Source: Planctomycetota bacterium (GTDB lineage: Bacteria > Planctomycetota > UBA1135). Taken from it: 64,000 nucleotides of DNA. The notes beneath the pieces were generated by a model. It was given only the letters and a program-made list of their open reading frames with translations, was not told the DNA's origin and ran no database searches. The stretch is from the NCBI GenBank assembly GCA_030748415.1, contig JASMMA010000010.1, forward strand, positions 45,096-109,095, read 5' to 3'. Shown here piece after piece: positions 55,409 to 64,000 of this stretch (its first letter is position 1; the number at the start of each line of letters is the position of its first letter). The translations under genes and the position numbers were made by a program.

Positions 55409-56914
55409 TTAAAACGCGGTCTGGTATCCAAGAACCACAGACCAGTGAGACTGGCGATATATATCATCGTCCAGGTCGCTCAAGACTGCGTGCTCACCAC
55501 TTTCCCAAGGTTCAGGTAGTGCAGTTACAAACCCCAGGTGGACATCGCCACCCATCCAGTCCCAGCGGGTTACACCCATACCAACATGGAGCGTGTTATA
55601 GGGGGTAAGCCCAATGGTGGGCGATTCGTGCATCGGGTTGTTGGATATCCCGACCCCTGTACGAAAAGTTATCGGAAATCCTTGTTGCAGTTTTTTCAGT
55701 CGTCCATCGAGTCCTCTTTGGAAATTGGTTTCAAAAAAATCGTATTCGGCACCCAAAGAGACACGAAGAGTATCGGACCACTTCATACCCATATCAACCT
55801 CGGTCCCATCTGGGCCAACCATAACCCCCAGGCCTTCGTCTGAGCCAGCCACCTGAGCGGACCAGCCATCAAAGGCCGCAGACCAGTCAGTCCAGACAAT
55901 ATCCCCATGAACTCTCGAACGCCTCGAGACCTTTTGTTGAATAGCAAACCCCAACTGTTGGGGAAATGAAACATCAGGGATGGCCAAGTCAAAACTACCA
56001 ACATTTTCAATATCAAAGAGTGCATTGATTTCGCCAATGTCCGCTTCGACATCAACATCGACACTTCCGTCCAATGACTTTGAAGTTGAGGGCGTGCGAT
56101 ACCAAGCGCTCAATCTAGAATCTCGGGTGGGCGCAAACATGACCCCAAAGTGGGCAAAGGAATGAAATGCGGCCTCAGCTTCGGCAGAAATATCAGCTTG
56201 AATCGCTTCAATCCCTCGGCCCGCCTGTTGGTTAAAAAGAAAATCCAATAAATCTCCATAGGTCGGAAAGCCTAAAGATGTTGCATCACCCGTTAGGTCC
56301 TCGAGTGCAATATCCGTTGCAGAAAGAAAGTCCAACTTGGTGTAGCGGACTGATGCACCGAATCCAAATGACAGATTGCGCTGAGGGGTCCAAGCGAAGC
56401 TGGGTGCTAAAGCAAGCTGAATCATATTGGTGGACATCTCTACAGAATGAAGAGCCGGCCCGCTTAATGGGTCATTTGGGTCAACGGTTGCGACATTCAA
56501 TTCAGTCATTCGGTCATAGTTGGCAGAACCACCACCAACCGGAACCAGAGAGAATGACCAAGCAAATTCAGGGCTCACTCGGTTAGCAACCCCAATCCAG
56601 GGTCCGCCCCCGATCACTCCATCGGGGCGATATAAATCACCATCCGTTGATTCGATACTAACGGGGCCCCAAAACAAACGGCCGGCATACTCCTGGAGTG
56701 ATTTCCGGTTGCCGCGCATCTGAAACCCCAACACTGCAGGGTTCGTTGGGGCATCAAAAATGCTGCCGGCAGTGGCCATTCCTGCACCGGCCATTCCAGC
56801 TCTTTGAGCAGGGTCGCCCGTAATTTCACCACCAAGTTGGGCAGAAAGTGTGACCACCATAACGCAACTAACAAAAGCCACTCTCAAAATAATCGAGTTG
56901 AAAGATAGCATCAT
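55409..56914 (-). CDS. FadL/OmpP1/TodX-like outer membrane protein
   Basis: The 501-residue product starts with a signal peptide (MMLSFNSIILRVAFVSCVMVVTLSAQ). The N-terminal region after it, RAGMAGAGMATAGSIFDAPTNPA, is the typical FadL hatch start (GxGxA..DAxTxxxNPA). The rest has alternating beta strands, and the last residue is Phe, as is usual for outer-membrane barrels. It would import hydrophobic compounds such as fatty acids. It is coupled to the rluD-like gene by an ATGA overlap; the frame is open two codons further upstream (TTG). Confidence 0.85.
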   Translation of the reverse strand: MMLSFNSIILRVAFVSCVMVVTLSAQLGGEITGDPAQRAGMAGAGMATAGSIFDAPTNPAVLGFQMRGNRKSLQEYAGRLFWGPVSIESTDGDLYRPDGVIGGGPWIGVANRVSPEFAWSFSLVPVGGGSANYDRMTELNVATVDPNDPLSGPALHSVEMSTNMIQLALAPSFAWTPQRNLSFGFGASVRYTKLDFLSATDIALEDLTGDATSLGFPTYGDLLDFLFNQQAGRGIEAIQADISAEAEAAFHSFAHFGVMFAPTRDSRLSAWYRTPSTSKSLDGSVDVDVEADIGEINALFDIENVGSFDLAIPDVSFPQQLGFAIQQKVSRRSRVHGDIVWTDWSAAFDGWSAQVAGSDEGLGVMVGPDGTEVDMGMKWSDTLRVSLGAEYDFFETNFQRGLDGRLKKLQQGFPITFRTGVGISNNPMHESPTIGLTPYNTLHVGMGVTRWDWMGGDVHLGFVTALPEPWESGEHAVLSDLDDDIYRQSHWSVVLGYQTAF

Positions 56915-57903
56915 GTCCAAGAGTCTTTTGGTGCTGGAAGTTCGGTCCTTAAGGATTTTAAAAAGTTTTGCATGACTTCAGCAGGGGCGGACTCGAACTG
57001 CATTCGCTCTCCATGTTCTGGATGTTCGAATGAAAGTTGGGTCGCATGCAAGAAAGTGCGCTCCACTTGGGGCGCACTTCGGGGGAACATTCCTGGCCCA
57101 AAGTTACGAGCACGGTAAAAGGGGTCCCCAACAAGAGGAAGGTCAATGGAAGCCAAGTGAACACGAATCTGGTGCGTTCGCCCAGTTTTCGGGCGGGCCA
57201 AAATATGGCAGAAGCCATCGAATCGTTCGACAACTTCCCAATAAGTTGAGGCATCTCTTGTAGCAGGGCTTTGGCTCTTGGTTACACGCATCCGCTCTGG
57301 CCTCTTTTCGTCTCGGACGAGGCGCGCCTCTATCCAGTCCGACTGAAAACGCGGACGGCCATAACAAATCGCTTGATATTCCTTTTGAATCGTGCGGTCA
57401 GCAAACTGCTGTTGAATATCCAAAAAACTGCCTTGGTCAAAAGCAACAACACAAAGTCCTGAAGTTCCCTTGTCCAATCGGTGCACAATTCCAGGGCGCT
57501 CTGCACCTTGATTCGTGGGCAAGTTATGCCCATATCTTTCTTCAAGGAATCGGGCCACACTCACATGAGGATCTCCAAGGTAATTTCCATGCATGGGGAG
57601 TCCAGATGGCTTATCCAAAACTGCAAGCCATTCATCTTCCCATAAAACGAGGGGTTGAAGAGCAGAGTCCACTTCAGGGGTTGGCAAGGGAGACAATCGA
57701 AGTTCTTGCCCTGCGGTTACGGTATGGCCGGCCCGTGTGATGAGCTGACCATCTACGGTGACTAACTCTTCTCGAATCCGCCTCGAGACCTGAGAGCGGC
57801 TCAACCGCCCCCCCAATAGCTCGGTGCACGCACGATCTAGCCGTTGCCCATCCAAGGATGGGCTCACGATGGCACTTATGGGGTTCTTCTCGGAGGAGGG
57901 CAA
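56911..57903 (-). CDS. RluD-family 23S rRNA pseudouridine synthase
   Basis: The 330-residue enzyme has an S4 domain (about 15-70, DRACTELLGGRLSRSQVSRRI) and the RluA/RluD catalytic region with HRLDKGTSGL, where D144 would be the nucleophile. RPKTGRTHQIRVHLA and GDPFYR also match. RluD makes pseudouridines in helix 69 of 23S rRNA; RluC-like specificity is possible. No ATG is near the start: TTG 57903 or the GTG 12 codons in are the candidates. Confidence 0.9.
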   Translation of the reverse strand: MPSSEKNPISAIVSPSLDGQRLDRACTELLGGRLSRSQVSRRIREELVTVDGQLITRAGHTVTAGQELRLSPLPTPEVDSALQPLVLWEDEWLAVLDKPSGLPMHGNYLGDPHVSVARFLEERYGHNLPTNQGAERPGIVHRLDKGTSGLCVVAFDQGSFLDIQQQFADRTIQKEYQAICYGRPRFQSDWIEARLVRDEKRPERMRVTKSQSPATRDASTYWEVVERFDGFCHILARPKTGRTHQIRVHLASIDLPLVGDPFYRARNFGPGMFPRSAPQVERTFLHATQLSFEHPEHGERMQFESAPAEVMQNFLKSLRTELPAPKDSWT

Positions 57904-57960
57904 GGGGGATCGCCGGGGAAGTCAGGGGAAACCGGTGAGGTTGAGTAGTCTAGAGTGGCC

Positions 57961-59751
57961 ATGGCATCACTTGGCTGGATTCCAAGGCTCAAGTACGCTG
58001 TCCCCCCTGCCAGGCCCTTGCCGGCACCTTTCCTCATGCTTCAAGCTGTCCTTCTACTTCTTCTTACCCCTCAATCCCCAACCACCGGCATGGTGGAAAT
58101 TCCTGGCGGCCGCACCACATTGGGTGGAGACCTTAAGGATTACAAAAAACTCATGGCCGCCAAGCCTGGAGTAGCCCAGCAGTTGGGCGCAGACACTCCT
58201 CGCTCTCAAGTAGATGTCGCCAAATTTGCTATTGGGCCCACCGAGGTCACAAACGAGATGTACCTTCGTTTCGTTTTGGCTTCAGGTGCCCAGCCACCTG
58301 TGACTTGGCTTGTGCTTTCAGCAGATGAGCGAAACGCCATCATCCAAGCAATGCAAAAGGAAGACCCTTCCTGGATTTTTGAAGGGCTTAAAAAGTCCAA
58401 GTGGTGGGATGAACATTGGCAAGACGAGGGCATGAAATGGGAAATGGCCCCTGAAATCGCCACATCCCCGGTCGTTGGAATCAGCCACGACGATGCCCGG
58501 GACTACTGCAAGTGGGCAGGCCTACGGCTCCCAACCGAAGAGGAGTGGGTTCGAGCCGCACGAGGCGATTCGGACCATGCTTGGCCCTACGGAGGCGATT
58601 TTGACCGCAAGCTAGTCGCTTGTTCCATGACCCAGCCTCGAAACCTGTCCTTTAAGTTGCTCCCTGTGAACTCCATGCCGGGCAACGCCTCCTCATTTGG
58701 AATCGTTGACCTTTGTGGGAATGCCTGGGAATGGACTGATTCCCGATTCAATCCCCTTCCTGGTTTTAAAAGTTTTAATATTAAGGGGAAAGATGGAGAA
58801 AAGATAACGATCCTTCCTCCGTTTGATGGCTCTGCCCCAGTCATTCGTGGCGGTGCATTCAACATGCCGGACTATGGGACCAGCGTGGATCGGCGTCATG
58901 GGATTTTCAATATTGCACGGCTTGAATTTGTTGGGTTTCGAATTGCTTCCAGCCTAGAGGCCTGTGCGAATGCCCTCCTTTATGCTGCTGAAGACATTGA
59001 CGCCCGTTTTCTCGGGACAACCACTGAAGAGGGGCTCGATTTCTCCTCAACACTGGGACTAGAAAAACGCAAGTATGCAGACTTGAGTTCTCTGGAGGGT
59101 TCCCGGAAGGCTCCTGGGCAGGGACTACCAAATCCAAGTCCACCAGAATCTTATGCAGTCTTTGATGGCTATGACTGCATTGGCTTAACACCCCTAAAAG
59201 CTATCGATGAATCCTCGATTGCCAAACTCTCGAAGAACACAGTTCGAGAAGGCCCCATCCCAATCGCAATCATGCACAGCACAATTCCATTGAGCGACCC
59301 TAATTTGGTACCTGGTACCTGGATTTTGTCCTACCAAGGGGCATTGAAGGCACATGAAATTGTAAAAACTGGCGCTCGGAGTACCGAAGGCGAAGTACCT
59401 GCCGAGGACTTTGAGGCTCCTGAAGGTTGGCCCGACTATTCCGACATGACCTTTGCGCCAAAAACGGAGTACATTATTTTCTTTCCCGCCGATTCTAACC
59501 GCGCACTTGCTGCGGTCCCTATTCGTGGAAAAGCTGGAATGGGTACGGCCAAAAAAGCCGACCATAAAATTGTCATCAACAAAGATAAAGGCACTTTCGA
59601 TTTCGAATTTCGTGTGCTCGATCGGCGTGGGCGTAAGGCGTTCACCTTTACTCTCCCTGTTGTGCCCATTTCAAAGGGCGACAATCTCATCTCAGAAAGC
59701 GCCTGGGATGGCGACAACTTTGAGGTTAAAGAACCAGAGCCCGAGGACTAG
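57961..59751 (+). CDS. FGE-sulfatase (SUMF1) fold protein lacking the catalytic cysteines, with a large C-terminal extension
   Basis: After an N-terminal hydrophobic segment (about 25-40), residues 45-330 have the SUMF1/EgtB fold: MVEIPGGRTTLGG, IGPTEVTNEMYLRFV, PVVGISHDDARDYCKWAGLRLPTEEEWVRAARG, GNAWEWTDSRF and VIRGGAF. The FGE Cys pair expected after RGG(A/S)(F/W) is absent (MPDYGTSVDRRHGIF), so formylglycine formation is unlikely. The last 260 residues are an unrecognised beta-rich part. GTG 57955, ATG 57961 and ATG 58036 are possible starts. Its end overlaps valS by four bases. Confidence 0.8.
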   Translation: MASLGWIPRLKYAVPPARPLPAPFLMLQAVLLLLLTPQSPTTGMVEIPGGRTTLGGDLKDYKKLMAAKPGVAQQLGADTPRSQVDVAKFAIGPTEVTNEMYLRFVLASGAQPPVTWLVLSADERNAIIQAMQKEDPSWIFEGLKKSKWWDEHWQDEGMKWEMAPEIATSPVVGISHDDARDYCKWAGLRLPTEEEWVRAARGDSDHAWPYGGDFDRKLVACSMTQPRNLSFKLLPVNSMPGNASSFGIVDLCGNAWEWTDSRFNPLPGFKSFNIKGKDGEKITILPPFDGSAPVIRGGAFNMPDYGTSVDRRHGIFNIARLEFVGFRIASSLEACANALLYAAEDIDARFLGTTTEEGLDFSSTLGLEKRKYADLSSLEGSRKAPGQGLPNPSPPESYAVFDGYDCIGLTPLKAIDESSIAKLSKNTVREGPIPIAIMHSTIPLSDPNLVPGTWILSYQGALKAHEIVKTGARSTEGEVPAEDFEAPEGWPDYSDMTFAPKTEYIIFFPADSNRALAAVPIRGKAGMGTAKKADHKIVINKDKGTFDFEFRVLDRRGRKAFTFTLPVVPISKGDNLISESAWDGDNFEVKEPEPED

Positions 59752-62450
59752 GCTAAAACTGCTAAGTTCGCTTTGAGGGTCGAGGCCTCTGTCTGAAGGT
59801 CGGCCATCCGCACGCGCTCGGATTCAACAATTTCAGGGTCGGCATTTTGAACGAATCGTTCATTGCCCAGCTTTTTCTCAATCCCTAAAACACCGTTCTG
59901 GACTTTCTGAAGTTTCTTCTCGAGGATTCCTTTGAGTTTGGAAGGGTCGGTTCCTTCGCCGTAGCCCAGAAAGAGAGCCCCCCCATCAAAGATATCCGTT
60001 CCAGAATTTGAAGGTGGGGAGGAACCTTGAGCCAACTTGGCTTCTATACCATCAAGGCCGGCCAAGAAACTGGTCAAAGGAGATTGGGATTCAAAAAGGT
60101 GACAAATGTCTTGGCTTTCTCCCATTACAAGACCGATGGGACGATCTGAGTGGCTGAGGTCTAAAAGAGCACGAACATTGCGGAAACCTCGAACGGCGTC
60201 TTGAATGCAATGAAAGTCCTTCTCGGCCTGTGGGTCGCGCTTCATAACTTCTGGCCATGTTGCGGCCATGATGAGTCCATCGCTCCGGAAACATGAAGGA
60301 AGTTGCTCCCATAGAGCTTCTGTTAGGTAAGGAGTAAAGGGGTGAAGCAATCGAAGGAGAGCGGAAAGAGTTTCGCCGAGGGTCCGTCGAACTCGAGCAG
60401 CATCTTCTGCTTCGGGGGATCCGGAATCTGCGCCTTCGCCTAAGCGCAAGCGGCGCTTGGCAACTTCGACATACCAATCGCAATAGTCATCCCATGTGAA
60501 GCGATAAAGAGCCTGCGCTGCATCGTGAAAATCGTAGGATTCTAGGGCTTGTGAGACTTCTTCAGTTACTGCAGCAAGTCGCGATTGAATCCAACGATCT
60601 TCGAGGGCTTGGCCCCCTTGGTCAGCGATTTCCCCTTCAAGATGTCCCAAAGTAAATCGGGAAGCGTTCCAGATTTTGTTACAGAATCGTTGACCAAGTT
60701 CAAACCGGTTCTCTGCAAGTTTCACATCCTGCCCCTCGCGGGTGAGAATCATGAGGGAATATCGAACAGCGTCGGCGCCGTACTTTTCAATCATTTCAAC
60801 GGGGTCGATTCCGTTCCCCAGGGACTTGGACATGCGGCGCCCTTGTCCATCCAATACAGTTGCGTGGATATAGCAAGTTTGGAATGGGCAGCGTTCGTCC
60901 TCAGGAAGATGGTCCAGGAATTCATAACCAGCCATCACCATGCGTGCGACCCACAAGTAAATGATGTCACGAGCAGTGGATAGGAACTGAGTTGGGTAAA
61001 AGCGATTCAGGTCCTCGGCCTTTTCTGGCCAACCCAATGTTGCAAAGGGCCACAACCATGAAGATGCCCAAGTGTCTAGGACATCACTGTCTTGGCGAAC
61101 AATAGGCTTTCCTGTTTGTGGATGAGGGGTCCCAATTTCGAGTTCTTTAGCAGAGGCGGCAGGAGTTCCATCTTCGTCGTACCAAACGGGAATTCGATGC
61201 CCCCACCAAAGCTGGCGGGATATGCACCAATCACGAACATTGGTCAACCAGTCGAGGTAAATCTTGCGCCACCGTTCTGGTTTGAACTGAAGGGTCCCCT
61301 TTTCTACCGCCCGAATTGCAGGGGCGGCGAGCTCTTCCATTTTTACGAACCACTGCTCAGAGACGAGAGGCTCGATTGCCGTTTTGGAGCGGTCCGAAAT
61401 GGAAACGTTGTGTTGAATGTCCTCAATCTTTTCGAGGAGGCCATTTTCTTCAAACCAAGCAACAACACCGTCGCGAGCTTTTTCCTTGGGCAACTCAGCA
61501 AAAGGTCCAGCTTCTTCGTTAAGGGTGCCATCTTTGTTTAGGATATTTAGGATTGGCAGGTTGTGGCGCGCCCCGCGTTCATAGTCTGCAGGGTCGTGTC
61601 CTGGAGTTAGCTTGACGGCACCAGTCCCGAGATTCTTTTCGACTGTTTCATCGGCAACGATGGGAATTTCGCGGTCCACAATGGGAAGGAGGATGGTTTT
61701 GCCGATGAGCTTTTTGTAACGGTCATCATCAGGATGGACTGCAACGCCAGTATCCCCGAGCATAGTTTCAGGGCGTGTAGTTCCAACGGTGATAAACTCA
61801 TCGGAATCTATGATTGGGTATCGCAAGTACCACATGTGTCCTTTCTGTTGCTTGTACTCAATCTCATCGTCAGAGATGGCGGTCTGCAACTTGCAATCCC
61901 AATTCACCAAGCGAGCGCCTCGATAAACGAGGCCCTTTTCCCACAACTTGCAAAAACTCACCCGAACTGCGCGCGACATGTCCGCGTCGAGTGTGAATTT
62001 TGTCCGGGACCAATCACAGGATGCGCCCAATCTTTTGAGTTGGGTCAGGATGGTGTTCCCGTGATGCTCTTTCCAATCCCAAATCCTTTCTAGAAACTGT
62101 TCCCGCCCAAGTTCTTCGCGAGTTGTTCCCTCTTCCGCGAAAAGTTTCTTTTCTACAACGGCCTGAGTTGCGATGCCAGCGTGGTCTGTCCCTGGCATCC
62201 AAAGGGTGTCATAGCCCAGCATCCGGCGGTGGCGCGCGACGATGTCCTGCATGGTATTGTTCAGCGCATGGCCCATATGCAGGACTCCCGTGACATTGGG
62301 AGGAGGGATCATGATGGTAAATGTCGGGCGCTCACTCCCCTCTTTTGGTGGAGACATGAGGCCACTATCAAGCCATGCTTGGTAGATTCCACCCTCGATT
62401 GCGTCGGGGGTGTAGCGGGTCGGGAGGTCTGAAGTTTGAGTTTCGGTCAT
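59748..62450 (-). CDS. valS: valine--tRNA ligase
   Basis: The 900-residue class I synthetase has the HIGH-type motif PPNVTGVLHMGHALNNTMQD, the editing CP1 domain with TTRPETMLGDTGVAVHP, and MSKSLGN as the KMSKS loop. The C-terminal coiled coil around LEKKLQKVQNGVLGIEKKLGN is the ValRS arm. Length is typical. Its ATG overlaps the stop of the RmlD-like gene (ATGA). It converges on the FGE-like gene. Confidence 0.97.
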   Translation of the reverse strand: MTETQTSDLPTRYTPDAIEGGIYQAWLDSGLMSPPKEGSERPTFTIMIPPPNVTGVLHMGHALNNTMQDIVARHRRMLGYDTLWMPGTDHAGIATQAVVEKKLFAEEGTTREELGREQFLERIWDWKEHHGNTILTQLKRLGASCDWSRTKFTLDADMSRAVRVSFCKLWEKGLVYRGARLVNWDCKLQTAISDDEIEYKQQKGHMWYLRYPIIDSDEFITVGTTRPETMLGDTGVAVHPDDDRYKKLIGKTILLPIVDREIPIVADETVEKNLGTGAVKLTPGHDPADYERGARHNLPILNILNKDGTLNEEAGPFAELPKEKARDGVVAWFEENGLLEKIEDIQHNVSISDRSKTAIEPLVSEQWFVKMEELAAPAIRAVEKGTLQFKPERWRKIYLDWLTNVRDWCISRQLWWGHRIPVWYDEDGTPAASAKELEIGTPHPQTGKPIVRQDSDVLDTWASSWLWPFATLGWPEKAEDLNRFYPTQFLSTARDIIYLWVARMVMAGYEFLDHLPEDERCPFQTCYIHATVLDGQGRRMSKSLGNGIDPVEMIEKYGADAVRYSLMILTREGQDVKLAENRFELGQRFCNKIWNASRFTLGHLEGEIADQGGQALEDRWIQSRLAAVTEEVSQALESYDFHDAAQALYRFTWDDYCDWYVEVAKRRLRLGEGADSGSPEAEDAARVRRTLGETLSALLRLLHPFTPYLTEALWEQLPSCFRSDGLIMAATWPEVMKRDPQAEKDFHCIQDAVRGFRNVRALLDLSHSDRPIGLVMGESQDICHLFESQSPLTSFLAGLDGIEAKLAQGSSPPSNSGTDIFDGGALFLGYGEGTDPSKLKGILEKKLQKVQNGVLGIEKKLGNERFVQNADPEIVESERVRMADLQTEASTLKANLAVLA

Positions 62451-63340
62451 GGTGTTGAATCCGCGGAAAGGTATTGTCGCAGATTCGGAGCCTTCCAGGA
62501 TAATTCCTCCGTTGCTCTTTCATGGGTAAGGACAAGTCGGAGCGGCCGCGGGGGGCCATTCCAACTTGCGGCCTGGGTTGGCAGGAGGGTGGCAGAAAGA
62601 TGGTGCGCGGTTTGCACCATTTGGCCAAGTTGCAGGCGACTAACAGGTTCATTGCCGGAGAAATGAAATACGCCCCGGGGAGGGTTGGGGGATTTCATTG
62701 CTTCGAGGAGAAGCAAAAGTCCCTGTGCAGCAGAGGATGCGGGGAGTGGTGCGCGGAATTCATCCTCGAAGAGTTTGATGGTTTGGCCAGCTTGCATGGA
62801 TTGGCGGAGGGCGGTGTCGGCTCCTTTCCGTTGGGGGGTGGCTTCTCCGCCAAGGAGCAACGGGAGCCTGGCAACAACTCCGCCTGCTTCTAGGACAATT
62901 TGTTCCGCTTCAGCTTTGGAGCGGCCGTAGTTGTGAATGGGTGAAGGGGTGGAATCTTCAGAGTATGTTTCGGCGCGACCGTCAAAGACCTGGTCAGTGG
63001 AAACAAAGAGGAGCGATGTTCCAATTTCTAGGGCGGCGGCGCAAAGTTCGCGGGTTGCCTCTAGGTTGGTCCTATGGCATGCCTTTGGGTTTGCTTCGCA
63101 ATCATCAAGCCGGGTCATGGCGCCCGCATGGAGTAGAAGCTGGGGTGCTTGGGATTGGAGCCATCTTTGAGGTTCTTCAGGAACGAGAAGGTCCATCGGA
63201 TTCCAAGAATTCTCCCAAAATGAAGGCTGGGAACGGCTCCCGAGAGAGGTGCTCCGTTGAAAGCAGGGAAAGTTTTTAAGAGCCTCCGCCAAGCCAAGGC
63301 CTAAGACTCCACCAGCACCGGTCGTCGCAAGGGTGGGCAT
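62447..63340 (-). CDS. RmlD-like NAD(P)-dependent sugar reductase / SDR
   Basis: An extended short-chain dehydrogenase of 297 residues. The nucleotide site is TGAGGVLGLGLAEAL; LLFVSTDQVFDG and the catalytic YGRSKAEAE (YxxxK) follow, as in dTDP-4-dehydrorhamnose reductases. The start MPTLATTGAGG at 63340 is preferred; 14 upstream codons (MCQCPRGG...) come from the 26-bp repeat. No other rhamnose genes are present, so the substrate is open. Confidence 0.85.
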   Translation of the reverse strand: MPTLATTGAGGVLGLGLAEALKNFPCFQRSTSLGSRSQPSFWENSWNPMDLLVPEEPQRWLQSQAPQLLLHAGAMTRLDDCEANPKACHRTNLEATRELCAAALEIGTSLLFVSTDQVFDGRAETYSEDSTPSPIHNYGRSKAEAEQIVLEAGGVVARLPLLLGGEATPQRKGADTALRQSMQAGQTIKLFEDEFRAPLPASSAAQGLLLLLEAMKSPNPPRGVFHFSGNEPVSRLQLGQMVQTAHHLSATLLPTQAASWNGPPRPLRLVLTHERATEELSWKAPNLRQYLSADSTP

Positions 63341-63368
63341 GGGGATGAAGATACAGGCCCCGCCCCTA

Positions 63369-63395
63369 GGACACTGACACAATCGGATGGGTCAC
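63369..63395 (+). repeat. 26-bp repeat at the end of a transposase gene
   Basis: GGACACTGACACAATCGGATGGGTCAC, given as the D copy, differs from the ends of the 38.6-kb element at one base (A for C). The stop codon of the transposase gene lies inside it (63392-63394), as expected for a terminal inverted repeat of an insertion sequence. The other end would be beyond the window. Confidence 0.8.
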
Positions 63396-64000
63396 AAAGT
63401 GACAAAAAAAGGAAGTCGGAAAAACTTCCAGCGCAGCAATTCCGCAACAGTCCACTTTTTCTGAGTGACCCCAAACACCATTGCTGGTGTTTCCTCCAGA
63501 TTCAGGACCGTAATCCCCCGGACATAGTTCCTCCACGCCGCCCAAATCCAAAAGTGGGCATCAATCGACCTCCGTTTCTTGGCGTGACACCACGATCGTC
63601 GGACCAAACGACTCATCCCATCTCTCATCATGGCCAGGGTCTGATTGATGGGAAAAAGTAAACTTCCAGGGATTCGAGGCTCCGACGATTTCGAAAACTG
63701 AATGGTGTCCACCGTTTCGGGATACAACTTATTCAACAAAGATCGATAGGTGGACTTCTTATCTGATTGAAAACAAATCGACCCATCCACGACTCGCTTC
63801 AACTTCCTCAATGTGTTTGCCACCGCTTTTCGAGATCCGCTTTTGCGTTTGCCATGAATCGCTTCGTAAGCCTTCTTTCTCGTTTTGTGAAAGTCGCCCA
63901 TATTGCCCCGCGCGGGCAAATCCGCGCTTTCCGCGTGAATCACAAAATAGGAATTTCGCTCGATTAAAACAGGTACGGTGACTGGAAACAAACGGCGGTC
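63392..64000 (-). CDS. DDE-type transposase, C-terminal part (gene continues past the window)
   Basis: 202 residues are visible; the frame is open to the window edge, so the N-terminus is outside. Features are a basic region (HGKRKSGSRKAVANTLRKLKR), an acidic SDKKSTYRSLL block, LFPINQTLAMMRDGMSRLVRRSWCHAKKR, and WAAWRNYVRGITVLNLEETPAMVFG. These resemble IS1/IS1595-like transposases annotated in planctomycetes. It appears intact as far as seen. The stop codon lies in a 26-bp repeat that is probably its terminal inverted repeat. Confidence 0.7.
   Translation of the reverse strand, partial: DRRLFPVTVPVLIERNSYFVIHAESADLPARGNMGDFHKTRKKAYEAIHGKRKSGSRKAVANTLRKLKRVVDGSICFQSDKKSTYRSLLNKLYPETVDTIQFSKSSEPRIPGSLLFPINQTLAMMRDGMSRLVRRSWCHAKKRRSIDAHFWIWAAWRNYVRGITVLNLEETPAMVFGVTQKKWTVAELLRWKFFRLPFFVTL

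Overview
The window is gene-dense bacterial DNA with no gene-free stretch over 300 bases. I infer a Gram-negative, probably Planctomycetota-like genome, at moderate confidence. The reasons are a Tsr3/DUF367-type gene and an EF-G2-like factor in the str operon, an FGE-like (SUMF1) protein plus two sulfatase-family proteins, an L16 with an insertion, an Mla-type lipid transporter, FadL-type and lipoprotein genes, and a transposase tail of a type I associate with planctomycetes. No 16S gene is present to confirm this.

Positions 1-24535, all on the minus strand, hold one continuous translation and transcription block. In transcription order it runs: promoter, tRNA-Thr(TGT), tRNA-Tyr(GTA), tRNA-Gly(TCC), tRNA-Thr(GGT), tuf, rpmG, secE, nusG, rplK, rplA, rplJ, rplL, rpoB, rpoC, then a promoter, rpsL, rpsG, a terminator, a tsr3-like gene and an EF-G2-like gene, then a promoter and leader hairpin, rpsJ, rplC, rplD, rplW, rplB, rpsS, rplV, rpsC, rplP, rpmC, rpsQ, rplN, rplX, rplE, rpsN, rpsH and rplF (cut by the window edge). 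The tufB-type tRNA cluster, rif, str, S10 and spc operons are thus fused in series.

Positions 24580-41580 hold aroC, an orphan receiver and a MutS2 without an Smr domain (minus strand). Divergent from these are a reverse transsulfuration pair (cystathionine beta-synthase and a gamma-lyase-type enzyme). Next come a minus-strand trio (TPR lipoprotein, dtd, HU) and a plus-strand operon of an aromatic-repeat lipoprotein, MlaE/MlaF/MlaD-like transporter genes, a dolichol-phosphate-mannose-synthase-like glycosyltransferase and an M50 protease. After a 26-bp inverted-repeat element come a membrane sulfatase-like protein and a PpiC-type foldase.

Positions 41587-53659 carry propionyl-CoA carboxylase subunits, methylmalonyl-CoA epimerase and, some 6 kb further on, methylmalonyl-CoA mutase large subunit. 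These make up most of a propionyl-CoA to succinyl-CoA route. Mixed in are a thioesterase, a fused formiminotransferase-cyclodeaminase, a lipoprotein sulfatase, glnS and a prephenate dehydrogenase-chorismate mutase fusion.

Positions 53754-64000 hold a secreted kelch-repeat protein, a FadL-like outer membrane protein, an RluD-type pseudouridine synthase, an FGE-like protein lacking the catalytic cysteines, valS, an RmlD-like reductase and the 3' part of a transposase. The transposase stop codon lies inside a copy of the same 26-bp repeat seen at 32.8 and 38.6 kb, which points to a transposon family and its MITE.

The most notable signals are the tsr3/EF-G2 pair behind its own terminator, the dispersed 26-bp repeat family, a 17-bp promoter block shared by the tRNA-tuf and S10 promoters, and the perfect 12-bp stem in the rpsJ leader.
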